This document shows positions 22,775 to 31,970 of a stretch of DNA of 64,000 bases, in pieces. Location: contig JAULBX010022186.1 in assembly GCA_032358255.1 (NCBI GenBank), positions 1 through 64,000 of the forward strand, given 5' to 3'. A program made the translations under genes and the position numbers. This DNA is from Heterotrichella gracilis. Taxonomy: Eukaryota; Sar; Xanthophyceae; Tribonematales; Xanthonemataceae. Below the pieces are notes generated by a model, which was not told the origin of the DNA, did not search any database, and saw only the letters and a program-made list of their open reading frames with translations. Positions within the stretch are counted from its first letter, which is position 1; each line of letters starts with the position of its first letter.

Positions 22775-23536
22775 TTATCGAGATTCGATTCCGCACATCA
22801 TAAAACCTAATAATGGCAGGCATTTTTCTGTACATGAAGAATAGAATTCGCCCTCAATTTTATCGCCTGAAGGAGAAGTTTTTCCCCAATAGAATTCTGC
22901 TATGCTTATTGGTTTTAATTTGTTTATTGCTGCATAGTTCAATAGCTTTGGTGCGCAGCAATCGCCGGTACCGTTCGGAATTCCTTTTTTATTTATCAGA
23001 GCATCTGCAAGTGAACGCTTTTCATTTTTAAAATTTGTTACTTCGTAAAGATCAAAAAGTTGCTTATGGAGTTTTTGTGAAATACTTTTCCGTTCTTCAA
23101 CTTTTATTTTCCAGTTGGAAGAATTTTTTTCCAGGCCATCGATCACATCAGTTAAAGGATGAATTTCTAAATTACCTTTTTCTACAATTTGCATAAAGGT
23201 TGTTTCGTTTGCTAAATGCGGTACCCAGCCCTCGATATTCCAAACTCCATTGTATGTAGAAGAAAAAGCTTTTAAAATAACTTCGTTACCTAAAACATCT
23301 TCGCAAATTAAAACCCCGAACATTTTACCGCCAATATCATTATATAAATGTTTTGTAGATAAGCGTGGATCGATTTCATCATTAAGATAATCAATTTGCT
23401 CATAGGCGCTAAATTTTTGCATTAATAGACAACAAACTACAATTGCTTTTTCGGAAGGTAATGAGTGTGTTTTGTTACACGCTTCGCAAAAACCAGAATA
23501 GGAAAGACCCTGCGAAATTATTTTATTCATTCCCAA
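22775..23536 (-). CDS. Stand-alone domain found at the N-terminus of long RluA-family pseudouridine synthases
   Basis: A 253-residue cytosolic protein with the conserved C-terminal block GTGDCCAPKLLNYAAINKLK, then PISIAEFYWG, YSSCTEKCLPLLGFMMCG. This block occurs N-terminal to the RluA catalytic domain in long pseudouridine synthases (recalled from annotated homologues). Here no catalytic domain follows: the frame stops and the next feature is a terminator. It also has a Cys-rich N-terminus (CEACNKTHSL). It overlaps the heptosyltransferase gene by 14 bp. Its function alone is unknown. Confidence 0.7.
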   Translation of the reverse strand: MGMNKIISQGLSYSGFCEACNKTHSLPSEKAIVVCCLLMQKFSAYEQIDYLNDEIDPRLSTKHLYNDIGGKMFGVLICEDVLGNEVILKAFSSTYNGVWNIEGWVPHLANETTFMQIVEKGNLEIHPLTDVIDGLEKNSSNWKIKVEERKSISQKLHKQLFDLYEVTNFKNEKRSLADALINKKGIPNGTGDCCAPKLLNYAAINKLKPISIAEFYWGKTSPSGDKIEGEFYSSCTEKCLPLLGFMMCGIESR

Positions 23537-24509
23537 CTGAACTTAAATCCATTAAGCGCCCGCATTTAAAATGTCCAAGCGGACAAGCTTTGTAGCCGTG
23601 CAGGCCACAAGGTCTGCACTCTAATCCTTCAACGCCAAGTGTTTTAGAATTATCTGAAAGTGGACCAAAACCAAATGCAGGAACGGTAGACGCGAAAAAA
23701 GCAGTAACTGGCGCGTTAACAGACGATGCTAGATGTAAGGGGGCACTATCGTTCACGTAATTCATTTTGGCGCCTTTCATTAAGGCAGCCGATTGCAACA
23801 AACTTAATTGTCCAGCCAATATTTTTATGTTGTTATGTTTGGTTTCTTTTTTTATTTGCTCACAAAGATCTTTATCTCCGGGCGCACCCAAAAAATAAAT
23901 GGTTGTGTTTGGATTTATTTTATCACAGAGTTCTATCCATTTTTCTATTGGTAATTGTTTTGTGAACCAAACAGAAGCAGGTGCCATGCAAACATATGGA
24001 GTTGATTGGAATTGTTTAATGGTTTCGAGATCATTAATAGAAGGATATAACTTAGGCTTAAAAACTTTTGTATCTGTAAAATCTTCTATCAATTGATTGT
24101 AACGTTCGGTCTCATGCGAACCATTGCCGATCTTATGTTTTACATTGTAGTTAAATAAAAAAGATAATGGATTTTCTTTGTAACCCGCGCTGTGTTTAGC
24201 TCCCGAAAAGCCGGTTAAAAAGCCCGAACTGGCATAACGGTGACAATTAATTACATGGTCGTAATTGTTTTTTCTTATTTGAGAAAGTATACCAAAAAGG
24301 TTCTTTATTTTATTTTCTTGTTTGTTCCATACGAGTACCTCTTTTAAAAAAGGATGTCCTGCATAAATGCTTTCGTTTCCTTTTCTTACCAAAATACTAA
24401 TACTTGCATTTGGAAAATAAGCGTGTAGTTTTTCTAATAAACTAGATGCTAAAATGGCATCGCCAATAAATGCAGTTTGTATTACAAGTATGTTTTTTGG
24501 TTTTGTCAC
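23523..24509 (-). CDS. Glycosyltransferase family 9, ADP-heptose:LPS heptosyltransferase-like
   Basis: A 328-residue GT-B enzyme with KNILVIQTAFIGDAILASSLLEKL at the N-terminus, and the nucleotide-sugar site VNDSAPLHLASSVNAPVTAFFAST with the GT9 DSGPLH-like motif. The C-terminus carries CRPCGLHGYKACPLGHFKCG, common in GT9. It transfers heptose or a related sugar to lipid A core at the inner membrane's cytosolic face. It starts 1 bp from the miaE stop, so it is in one operon with it. Confidence 0.9.
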   Translation of the reverse strand: MTKPKNILVIQTAFIGDAILASSLLEKLHAYFPNASISILVRKGNESIYAGHPFLKEVLVWNKQENKIKNLFGILSQIRKNNYDHVINCHRYASSGFLTGFSGAKHSAGYKENPLSFLFNYNVKHKIGNGSHETERYNQLIEDFTDTKVFKPKLYPSINDLETIKQFQSTPYVCMAPASVWFTKQLPIEKWIELCDKINPNTTIYFLGAPGDKDLCEQIKKETKHNNIKILAGQLSLLQSAALMKGAKMNYVNDSAPLHLASSVNAPVTAFFASTVPAFGFGPLSDNSKTLGVEGLECRPCGLHGYKACPLGHFKCGRLMDLSSVGNE

Positions 24510-25094
24510 TTAGCCGTGCATGGTTTCCTGTTTGCAGTAACTTTTTAAAATTTTGGCCTCATGATCGAGCCATTGTTGCCAGCGCGCATTAACATCTTCG
24601 GTAGCACTTCCATATTTACGTGCAAAAGCAAGGAACATGGTGTAATGGTTAGCTTCACTGATCATTAGTTCGCGATAAAATTCGCGCAGATCGGCATCAT
24701 TTATATTTTCTGATAATATTTTAAAACGTTCACAACTTCTTGCTTCCACCATTGCTGAGAATAAAAGGCGATCTATTAAAGCTATCTCCTTAACGTAACC
24801 TTTGCGCATAAATTTATAAAGTTCTAGAACATATTCATCTTTTCTTTCAAAGCCTAATTTAAAACCACGTTCTTTTATCTTTTGATGCACCATTTCAAAA
24901 TGTGTTAGCTCTTCTTTAGCAAGACTAAGCATTTCGTCAACCAATTCGGGGTGATAAGAATAACTTATTAGAATTGAAATGGCATTTGTAGCAGCTTTTT
25001 GCTCGCAGTAGGCGTGATCTGTGAGTATCTCCTCGATGTTTTTTTCAACTATATTTACCCAACGGGGGTCTGTTTCCAGTTTTAAGCCTAACAT
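24510..25094 (-). CDS. miaE: tRNA-(ms2io6A)-hydroxylase MiaE
   Basis: A 194-residue ferritin-like diiron monooxygenase that hydroxylates the isopentenyl side chain of ms2i6A37 in tRNA. Plausible iron ligands are Glu31, Glu62 and His65 (EELTH), Glu117, and Glu147 and His150 (EANH), in two ExxH motifs. MiaE needs oxygen and the upstream MiaA/MiaB modification. It is divergent from the methylase gene, with an inverted repeat element between them. Confidence 0.93.
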   Translation of the reverse strand: MLGLKLETDPRWVNIVEKNIEEILTDHAYCEQKAATNAISILISYSYHPELVDEMLSLAKEELTHFEMVHQKIKERGFKLGFERKDEYVLELYKFMRKGYVKEIALIDRLLFSAMVEARSCERFKILSENINDADLREFYRELMISEANHYTMFLAFARKYGSATEDVNARWQQWLDHEAKILKSYCKQETMHG

Positions 25095-25122
25095 GTTATT
25101 AATTTTTCAGTGCTACAAGGCG

Positions 25123-25283
25123 TGAGCCAGTTTATGTTTTATCTATTATTTTGTTAATCATCTTTTTGACTGCAACTTCGTTAATTTTTTCGCCGAGGTA
25201 ACCAACCTCGACTGCAAAAATTGCCTAGTTTCGTCTAAAAATATGTTTTAACAAAGTTAAAACATAAAACGTAAACTGGCTCA
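25123..25283. repeat. 161-bp inverted-repeat element
   Basis: The terminal arms are 20 bp with one mismatch: tgagccagtttatgttttat (25123-25142) and its complement at 25264-25283. Inside, ttttgttaa/ttaacaaag extends the pairing, and the centre holds the hairpin cgaggt-aacca-acctcg (25194-25210). There is no reading frame. It fills the divergent region between miaE and the RsmI-like gene. No target-site duplication is evident. It may be a MITE-like element or a structured regulatory region. Confidence 0.6.
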
Positions 25284-25313
25284 ACAATAAAAAATTTTAT
25301 TTAATATTACAAC

Positions 25314-26024
25314 GTGACTAAGCCAGGAAAATTATATTTATTGCCAGTACCCATTAGCGATGAGGAAAAAAATAATTTTATTCCCGAATATAATTTATCT
25401 GTTGTTAGAGGGTTAAACAACTTTATTGCCGAAGATGCAAAAACAGCCAGGCGCTTTCTAAAATGGTTTGGCTATCCAAAAATTGAAACCGCAGAAATTC
25501 AATTGTTGAACGAGCACACAAAAGCCCATAGTGTTTTGGAGCTTATGCAGCCCTTATTTGAAGGAAAAGACATGGGTTTGATGAGCGATGCAGGCTGTCC
25601 TGGTATTGCAGACCCGGGAGCCGAAGTGATAAAACTGGCGCATCAAAAAAATATTGAAGTTGTACCCTTAATTGGCCCTAGTTCTATTGTATTAAGCATT
25701 ATGGCTAGTGGTTTTAACGGCCAGAATTTTGCTTTTGTAGGTTACTTACCCATTGATAAACCTTTGCGCTTAAAACGTATTAAAGAGCTTGAAACCTTAG
25801 CAATAAAACAAAAGCAGGCACAATTCTTTATTGAAACCCCTTATCGTAACGACCAATTGTTTGAAGCCTTAGTTTCATCTCTATCTCCCGAAACGCTTGT
25901 GTTTATTGGCAAAGACCTTACAGGACCCAACCAGTTTGCGATTTCTAAAAGTGTTTTTGATTGGAAAACCTCTTCAAAACCTGAAATTAATAAAGTACCC
26001 GTTGTTTTTGGGATTTACAAATGA
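25314..26024 (+). CDS. RsmI-like tetrapyrrole methylase family SAM methyltransferase
   Basis: A 236-residue protein with a GTG start (25314). The TP-methylase motifs include GLMSDAGCPGIADPGAEVI and LIGPSSIVLSIMASGFNGQNFAF. It resembles RsmI (16S rRNA 2'-O-methyl C1402) but is shorter at the N-terminus and lacks the usual VATPIGN start; LYLLPVPISDEE replaces it. This matches a known RsmI paralogue group in Bacteroidota. The substrate is probably RNA but not certain. Confidence 0.88.
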   Translation: MTKPGKLYLLPVPISDEEKNNFIPEYNLSVVRGLNNFIAEDAKTARRFLKWFGYPKIETAEIQLLNEHTKAHSVLELMQPLFEGKDMGLMSDAGCPGIADPGAEVIKLAHQKNIEVVPLIGPSSIVLSIMASGFNGQNFAFVGYLPIDKPLRLKRIKELETLAIKQKQAQFFIETPYRNDQLFEALVSSLSPETLVFIGKDLTGPNQFAISKSVFDWKTSSKPEINKVPVVFGIYK

Positions 26025-26026
26025 TC

Positions 26027-26116
26027 TAACCACAAAGAACACGAAGTTTATCACGAAGCGCACCAAGACTTATTTTCTTTGTGCTCGTTATGCCTTCTTT
26101 GTGCTCTTTGTGGTTA
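26027..26116. repeat. REP-like hairpin with cacaaag units
   Basis: taaccacaaagaacacgaag (26027-26046) and ctttgtgctctttgtggtta (26097-26116) are complementary with two mismatches. Inner partial copies are tcacgaagcgcaccaag and ctttgtgctcgttatg. It lies 3 bp after the stop of the methylase gene, so it may act as a 3' end structure. Such taaccacaaag hairpins are dispersed in many bacterial genomes. Confidence 0.6.
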
Positions 26117-26196
26117 TACCGCTATTAAAACTCCACTGTTAAAAACGTCCTTTTGTTAACCGTTACTCAATTACCTTAAACGCTTTCTTTGTATAA

Positions 26197-28197
26197 ATGA
26201 ATATTCTGTCCTTTATACAATCAAAACACAACCTTATTTTTAAATTGGTTATTGTGTTTGTTTGTTCTGTGTGCATTGTTGCTTTGTTACCGGGTAAGCA
26301 AGTTAAAGGCTTGCGTGTTGGCTCGTTTGATGCCATTTGGGCCGGGCCGGATCTTATAGCCGAAGAAGATCTCTTTTTAAAAAAATCTCAGGATGAAATT
26401 GATATTGAAAAAAAAGAAATAGAGAACTCAGCACCGCTTTTTTTTGAGAATAGAGAAGAGGAAAAGGATAAGAAACTGAATGAGCTTGAACTTTTAAAAC
26501 AAGATAACCTTAAGGCTTATTTGATCTTAAAACCGATTTTTGACAGTATTTACCAACGAGGTGTAATTGAGAGTATTGAAAAGGCTCAACAAGGCAAACA
26601 GATATTTTTAGCCAATGGTAGCTTTGCTGAAGCGGGTATTTATTTTGATTTTTTTACAATTAAAACTGCAGCGGATCATATTGAAAGCGAACTAAACAAA
26701 AATAAAAGAAGCGATCTGGGTAAAATAAATTATTTGAATTTTTTAAGCATCAACTATTTTTTTAATAAAGAAAAAACAGATTTTTATCTTAACTCAAAAC
26801 TCGATCAGGTATCTATTTACAACACCAGTGTTTTAAAGGGTCAAACACTAGTTAAACGTGGCGAGCCTTTAACTAACAACAAACGTTTTTTAATTAACCA
26901 TTATTTTTATCTTCAAAACATTAACGGAAGTAGTTCTGTAATTAAAATTTTATTTAGCTGGCTATTGGTCTTCTTAATTTTAATTGTGTTGTTATGTTAT
27001 CTTTTATTTTTTAGGAAATTAATATTCGGACAAAATAAACAAATTGTTTTTTTATACTTAATAGTTATAGTTTCGGTTATCTCTACATTTATTTTTTCTA
27101 AATACGGCCTTTTGGTAATGGCCTTGCCATTTGCTCTGGTGCCTATATTGGTAAGGGTTTTCTTTGATAGTCGCACTGCTTTATTCACACATTTAATTGT
27201 TGTTTTAATATGCAGTTTTTTTATGGCCGATAAATTGGAGTTTGTTCTTTTGCAACTGCTATCGGGTATTGGAACACTTTTTACAGTTGCAGAAATGCGC
27301 AAACGACAGCAAATTGTAAATGCGGCCGCGCTGGTATTTATTTTTTACATTATAATATTTGTAAGTTACCAGGTAGGCTTTGGAACGCCTCAATTAGTTA
27401 AAAAAGTAAGTGTTTATGTACCTTTTGCTGTTAGTTCAGTTTTGGTGTTATTGGCCTACCCAATTATTTTATTGACAGAAAAGATATTTGGTTTTATTTC
27501 TGATTTTAAATTGTTAGAGCTGAGCGATCTTAATCAACCTTTGTTAAGACAGCTTTCTCAGGAAGTGCCGGGCACATTTCAACACAGCCTGCAGGTGGCT
27601 AATTTGGCAGAAGAGGCAATTTATTATATTGGCGGAAACACTTTGTTGGTGCGTACAGGCGCTATGTATCACGATATTGGCAAAATTAAGAACCCTAATT
27701 TTTTTACCGAGAATCAGGCAAAAGGTTATAGTCCGCATCAGGAGATGGACCCAGCCGAGAGCGCAAAGATCATTATTAACCATGTTATTGTTGGGGTTGA
27801 GCTTGCAAAAGCAAATAAATTGCCAGAACAAATAATAGATTTTATCCGTACGCACCATGGCACAACCTATGTGGGTTATTTTTTAAATTTAATGAAAGAG
27901 CAAAGTGGCACAAAAGAGCTAAATGAGAGTGAATTCAGGTATCCCGGTCCAATACCATTTAGTAAAGAAACAGCGGTTTTAATGATGGCAGATGGGGTAG
28001 AGGCGGCGTCAAGAAGTTTAAAAAGTCACGATGCCCTGTCAATTAACGAATTGGTTGATAATATAATAGATTATAAAATTGCCCAAAACCAATTTATTAA
28101 TTCAGACATTACGTTTAAAGACATAACAACTATCAGAAAGATCTTTAAGAAGCGCCTGATGAATATCTATCATGCCCGGATCGAATATCCAATTTAG
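26197..28197 (+). CDS. 7TM-HD phosphohydrolase, PgpH-type c-di-AMP phosphodiesterase
   Basis: A 666-residue protein with one N-terminal membrane helix (about 14-34), an extracellular 7TMR-HDED region (about 50-240), seven clustered membrane helices (about 250-435) and a C-terminal HD domain (about 455-640) with HSLQVANLAEEA, YHDIGKIKNP (about 491), HHGT and DGVEAASR. In Listeria PgpH this architecture hydrolyses cyclic di-AMP to pApA. It is cotranscription-ready with the polysaccharide export genes (50 bp gap), but the link is not proven. Confidence 0.93.
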   Translation: MNILSFIQSKHNLIFKLVIVFVCSVCIVALLPGKQVKGLRVGSFDAIWAGPDLIAEEDLFLKKSQDEIDIEKKEIENSAPLFFENREEEKDKKLNELELLKQDNLKAYLILKPIFDSIYQRGVIESIEKAQQGKQIFLANGSFAEAGIYFDFFTIKTAADHIESELNKNKRSDLGKINYLNFLSINYFFNKEKTDFYLNSKLDQVSIYNTSVLKGQTLVKRGEPLTNNKRFLINHYFYLQNINGSSSVIKILFSWLLVFLILIVLLCYLLFFRKLIFGQNKQIVFLYLIVIVSVISTFIFSKYGLLVMALPFALVPILVRVFFDSRTALFTHLIVVLICSFFMADKLEFVLLQLLSGIGTLFTVAEMRKRQQIVNAAALVFIFYIIIFVSYQVGFGTPQLVKKVSVYVPFAVSSVLVLLAYPIILLTEKIFGFISDFKLLELSDLNQPLLRQLSQEVPGTFQHSLQVANLAEEAIYYIGGNTLLVRTGAMYHDIGKIKNPNFFTENQAKGYSPHQEMDPAESAKIIINHVIVGVELAKANKLPEQIIDFIRTHHGTTYVGYFLNLMKEQSGTKELNESEFRYPGPIPFSKETAVLMMADGVEAASRSLKSHDALSINELVDNIIDYKIAQNQFINSDITFKDITTIRKIFKKRLMNIYHARIEYPI

Positions 28198-28228
28198 ATT
28201 TTTCTGTTAATAGTAGCCTTAAAATTAA

Positions 28229-28236
28229 TATATTTG
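28229..28236 (+). promoter_or_regulatory. Promoter -7 box before the wza-like gene
   Basis: tatatttg fits TAnnTTTG and lies 10 bp before the start codon of the export protein gene. The leader would be very short. No clear TTG is visible at the -33 position. Confidence 0.35.
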
Positions 28237-28246
28237 TATTATAACT

Positions 28247-29002
28247 ATGAGAAACCTTATTCTAATTTTTTCATGCCTCCTGATTTTTTCATCCTGTAAG
28301 ATATTTAAGTCTAACTTAATGCTTAAAACTCCTAAAGATTACAACTATGATAAATTAGTAGATTCTTTAGCCCGATTAGACTATAAAATTGCGCCAAATG
28401 ACGCTATTCAGTATAGAGTATTTACAAACGATGGTTTTAAGTTGATAGATTTGGCGAGTACCACTGCCGGGGCTTTCAGGAACGACCTGGATGTGATAGT
28501 TGAAAGCGATGGAAATATAAAAATGCCATTACTAAGCAGATTTAGTATTGCCGGATTGACCATTAGGGAAGCTGAAAAGGCGATGGAAGATAAATATGCG
28601 GAGTTTTATGTTAAGCCATTTGTAACGCTTAAAGTAATTAATAAACGTGTAATTGTTTTTCCGGGTAACAGCGGTCAGGCAAAAGTTATTGGCCTCGCAA
28701 ATAACAATACCACGGTTATGGAAGCAATAGCGTCCGCAGGGGGGATTCCTGAAGATGGTAAAGCCTATAAAGTAAAATTAATTCGTAATAATGCAGACCC
28801 AATGCAAAAACCTTATGTTTATTTAATGGATCTTTCAAAAATTGAAGGTATTACCCTTGGAAACTCTAAAGTACAGGCTAACGATATTATTTATGTAGAA
28901 CCAAGATACAGGCCGTTTAAAACTTTAGCAACAGAAATTACACCTCTTATAACATTAATAACAAGTGCATTGATACTTTTCCAGTTTTATAGGCTAAAAT
29001 AA
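28247..29002 (+). CDS. Polysaccharide export lipoprotein (Wza family)
   Basis: A 251-residue lipoprotein (signal MRNLILIFSCLLIFSSC, lipobox IFSSC). The polysaccharide export domain, with IAPNDAIQYRVFTNDGF at about 45-60, is followed by a SLBB-like domain (VFPGNSGQAKVIGLANNNTTVMEAIASAGG). A C-terminal hydrophobic helix (ITPLITLITSALILFQF) follows, typical of Bacteroidota Wza forms. It forms the outer-membrane export channel. It lies 1 bp from the tyrosine kinase gene. Confidence 0.93.
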   Translation: MRNLILIFSCLLIFSSCKIFKSNLMLKTPKDYNYDKLVDSLARLDYKIAPNDAIQYRVFTNDGFKLIDLASTTAGAFRNDLDVIVESDGNIKMPLLSRFSIAGLTIREAEKAMEDKYAEFYVKPFVTLKVINKRVIVFPGNSGQAKVIGLANNNTTVMEAIASAGGIPEDGKAYKVKLIRNNADPMQKPYVYLMDLSKIEGITLGNSKVQANDIIYVEPRYRPFKTLATEITPLITLITSALILFQFYRLK

Positions 29003-29003
29003 A

Positions 29004-31427
29004 ATGCTAGATCCTCAGGTAGAATCAACCAATAATCAATTAAAGGATATAACCGAGAGGTTTAATACCAATTTTGATATTGGGGTAATTGCTTTCCTGT
29101 TCAATAAAAGTAAATTTTTTATCGTTTTATTTTTTATTATTTCATTTTCTCTTGCTTTTCTTTATCTGCGTTACAGTCAACCAATTTTTGAATCAAAAGC
29201 GGTTTTACAGATAAATGATGCCAATAAAGCTGATGAAATACTAAAGCTAAATAATTTTGACAACAACAATAATTTAATTGCAGAGAAGATCGAGCAAATT
29301 AAATCACGTGTGTTTTTAAAACGTGTTGTAGAAAAACTCGACATTGGCGTTAACTACTTTAGCGAAGGTACTTTTAAAAGCAATGAATTATACCATTCTT
29401 CGCCCTATTTAATAAAGATCAATCCTAAGTCGGGAATGGGTTATGGACAAAAAATATATGTTGAATTGAATCCCAAATTAACAGGTGGTGTTTTAAAGAT
29501 AGGTAACAAATTAGAAAAATTTGAAATAAACAATTGGTTAAAAACCAATGAATTTGATATTAATATTTTCATCAATCCAAAACTAAGTAAACAACAAATT
29601 GCAGATATTTTAAAAGAGAACACTTCTCTTTATTTTACTATTTCTGATATTGACGCGGTAACTTCTATTTTACAAAGCAAACTGGAGATACGACTTATAA
29701 ACGAATTGGCTAAAACCATCTTAATAAAAGTGCAGGATGTAAACCCCCTTAAATCAACCGATATAGTAAATGCCATTACTGAAGAGTACTTGAACTATGA
29801 TGTCGAAAGAAAAAGTGAGAGTTCGCGCAACATTTTATTGTTCATTGATACACAATTGGGTGTTGTTTTTAACGATCTTAAAGATACTGAAGGGAATTTG
29901 CAAAAATTTAAACAGGAAAAAAAGTTCAGCGAAAAGGATATTCTTATAAACTCAGAGCTTATACGTTATTCATCCATTGAAGATCAACTTTTAAAAGTAG
30001 AAATGGAAGAACGTATTGTTGATGAGATCCAAAAGAACATTAACAAAAACAAAGGAATTGATATTTACCAATTAATTTCATTGATATCGGGAACTGAGTA
30101 TGAAAATTTAATAAAAGAGATAACACAAACAATTCAAAAACTTTTAATTGAAAAAGAAAACTTACTGTATGCAGTTACTCCAAATTCCGAAAATATAAAA
30201 CTGGTTAATTACCAACTCGAAAATCAGAAAAAATTGCTTTTGGAAAGTTTAGATGCGGTTAAATTACGTTATAAAACCAAGTACAAAAATCTACTCGAGA
30301 AATCAACTGATTTTAAATCTAAGTTAAATCAAAATCCGGAAGATGAAGTTGAGTTCTCTCGTTTGAACAGACTATATGCAATAAGCGAAAAATACTATAC
30401 CATGTTACTTGAAAAGAAGACTGAGTTCTCTATTTCAAAAGCAGGTTACGTATCTAAAAATATTATTTTAGAAAAAGCCCTTGGTATTGGCGCAAAAGTA
30501 TCTCCAAATAACAGGAATGCGATTTTAGTCGCTTTTTTAAGTGCGCTACTTGTATCTCTTGCGCTGGTTTTTGTGCGTTATATTTTCCATGATAAAATTT
30601 ATTCGCTAAAAGACATTACCCGTTACTCATCAGGCAATATTGCATTATTAGGGGTAATTCCAAAATACCAAAGCGATATTCCGGTATCGCAGTTAATTGT
30701 TGATAAGAACCCTAAGGCAATCATTAGTGAGGCATTCAGATCTATTCGTTCCAATCTAACGTTTATTGACGCCACAGAAGGCCCTAAGATCGTTTCTATA
30801 ACATCAACCATTAGTGGCGAGGGTAAAACCTTTGTGGCTATCAATATTGCCGGAATTTTAGCCTTCACCGGTAAGAAAGTAGTTATCATTGACCTTGACA
30901 TGCGTAAACCTAAGATCCATAAAGGTTTTGGTGTTCCAAATAATGTTGGTATGAGCACGATCTTAACCGGTATGACCCGTTTGGATGAGTGTTTTAATAG
31001 CAGTCCAATGGAAAATTTAAAATTTATTACAGCCGGTCCGGCGCCTCCAAACCCGTCTGAATTAATTTTAAGTAAAAAACTGAAAGAGGTTATTGAGGAA
31101 TTAAAAACTCAATTTGATTATATTGTAATAGATAATGCACCGGTTGGCTTGGTTACAGATGGTATTGAAACAATAAAAATGGCAAATTATCCTATTTATG
31201 TTTTCAGAGCAGGTTATTCTAAAAAAATGTTCACGCAGATACTTGACAGGCTAAAAAACGAAACAAAGGTTCATAATTTAGCAGTGGTGTTAAATGATGT
31301 GGATATTAGCAAGAAAATTTACAGTTATAATTATGGCTATGGTTATGGTTACGGCTATGGCTATGGAAGTGGTTACTATAGTGAAGACGAAAAGTTTAGT
31401 AAACGCAGTAAAAGAAAAATGAGTTAA
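29004..31427 (+). CDS. Polysaccharide copolymerase/tyrosine autokinase (Wzc type)
   Basis: An 807-residue protein. The Wzz domain between two membrane helices (about 36-56 and 503-526) includes a long coiled coil. A cytosolic BY-kinase domain has Walker A ISGEGKT near residue 605, Walker A' VVIIDLDMRKP and FDYIVIDNAPVG. The C-terminal tail (about 770-800) holds ten tyrosines in 22 residues (Y-G repeats, then GYYSEDE), the expected autophosphorylation cluster. It controls polymer length and export with the Wza-like protein. It overlaps the rfbC start by 1 bp. Confidence 0.95.
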   Translation: MLDPQVESTNNQLKDITERFNTNFDIGVIAFLFNKSKFFIVLFFIISFSLAFLYLRYSQPIFESKAVLQINDANKADEILKLNNFDNNNNLIAEKIEQIKSRVFLKRVVEKLDIGVNYFSEGTFKSNELYHSSPYLIKINPKSGMGYGQKIYVELNPKLTGGVLKIGNKLEKFEINNWLKTNEFDINIFINPKLSKQQIADILKENTSLYFTISDIDAVTSILQSKLEIRLINELAKTILIKVQDVNPLKSTDIVNAITEEYLNYDVERKSESSRNILLFIDTQLGVVFNDLKDTEGNLQKFKQEKKFSEKDILINSELIRYSSIEDQLLKVEMEERIVDEIQKNINKNKGIDIYQLISLISGTEYENLIKEITQTIQKLLIEKENLLYAVTPNSENIKLVNYQLENQKKLLLESLDAVKLRYKTKYKNLLEKSTDFKSKLNQNPEDEVEFSRLNRLYAISEKYYTMLLEKKTEFSISKAGYVSKNIILEKALGIGAKVSPNNRNAILVAFLSALLVSLALVFVRYIFHDKIYSLKDITRYSSGNIALLGVIPKYQSDIPVSQLIVDKNPKAIISEAFRSIRSNLTFIDATEGPKIVSITSTISGEGKTFVAINIAGILAFTGKKVVIIDLDMRKPKIHKGFGVPNNVGMSTILTGMTRLDECFNSSPMENLKFITAGPAPPNPSELILSKKLKEVIEELKTQFDYIVIDNAPVGLVTDGIETIKMANYPIYVFRAGYSKKMFTQILDRLKNETKVHNLAVVLNDVDISKKIYSYNYGYGYGYGYGYGSGYYSEDEKFSKRSKRKMS

Positions 31428-31969
31428 TGGAAGTTATTGAAACAGAACTTAAAGGATTATTTGTTCTAAAACCAAAGGTTTTTGAAGATGAGCGTGGTTA
31501 TTTTTTTGAAAGCTATAACCAAAATTTATTTAAACAAGCAGGCTTGGATCTTGAATTTGTTCAAGATAACCAATCGCTCTCTCAAAAAGGCGTTTTAAGG
31601 GGCCTTCACTTTCAAAACCCGCCGCACGCCCAGGGTAAACTGGTACGTGTAATTACAGGCGCAGTATTGGATGTAGTGGTAGATATAAGAAAGAATTCTG
31701 CCACCTATGGCAAATGGTTTGGTTTAGAACTTACCGAAAAAAATAAGTGGATGATGTACGTTCCTCCGGGTTTTGCTCATGGTTTTTTAACCTTAGAGAA
31801 CAATACGATCTTCTCATACAAATGCACTAACTTTTATAATAAAGCTGCCGAAGATTGTTTATTATGGAATGATAAAGACATTGATATTAAATGGAATTAT
31901 AACGATCCATTGCTGTCGGCGAAAGACCTGGAAGGTAAGCCCTTTAAGGGTTTTGTAAGTATGTTCTAA
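31427..31969 (+). CDS. rfbC: dTDP-4-dehydrorhamnose 3,5-epimerase
   Basis: A 180-residue cupin-fold epimerase that acts in dTDP-L-rhamnose synthesis. The catalytic His61 lies in LRGLHFQ and Tyr131 in FSYKC, and VPPGFAHGFLTLE is intact. The length is that of RmlC. The rest of the pathway (rfbA, rfbB, rfbD) is not in this window. It overlaps the wzc-like gene by 1 bp and precedes the glycosyltransferase gene by 1 bp. Confidence 0.95.
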   Translation: MEVIETELKGLFVLKPKVFEDERGYFFESYNQNLFKQAGLDLEFVQDNQSLSQKGVLRGLHFQNPPHAQGKLVRVITGAVLDVVVDIRKNSATYGKWFGLELTEKNKWMMYVPPGFAHGFLTLENNTIFSYKCTNFYNKAAEDCLLWNDKDIDIKWNYNDPLLSAKDLEGKPFKGFVSMF

Positions 31970-31970
31970 T

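Noticed and set aside
26027-26116. cacaaag repeats as a CRISPR array
   Set aside because: There are only a few inverted, imperfect units and no regular spacers or cas genes.
24500-28200. Integrated element or prophage around the inverted repeats
   Set aside because: No integrase, transposase or phage gene is present in the window; flanking genes are ordinary chromosomal genes.
31330-31380. Tandem tatggy repeat as possible CRISPR or satellite
   Set aside because: It is coding sequence for the Y-G tail of the tyrosine kinase; units are 6 bp with no spacers.
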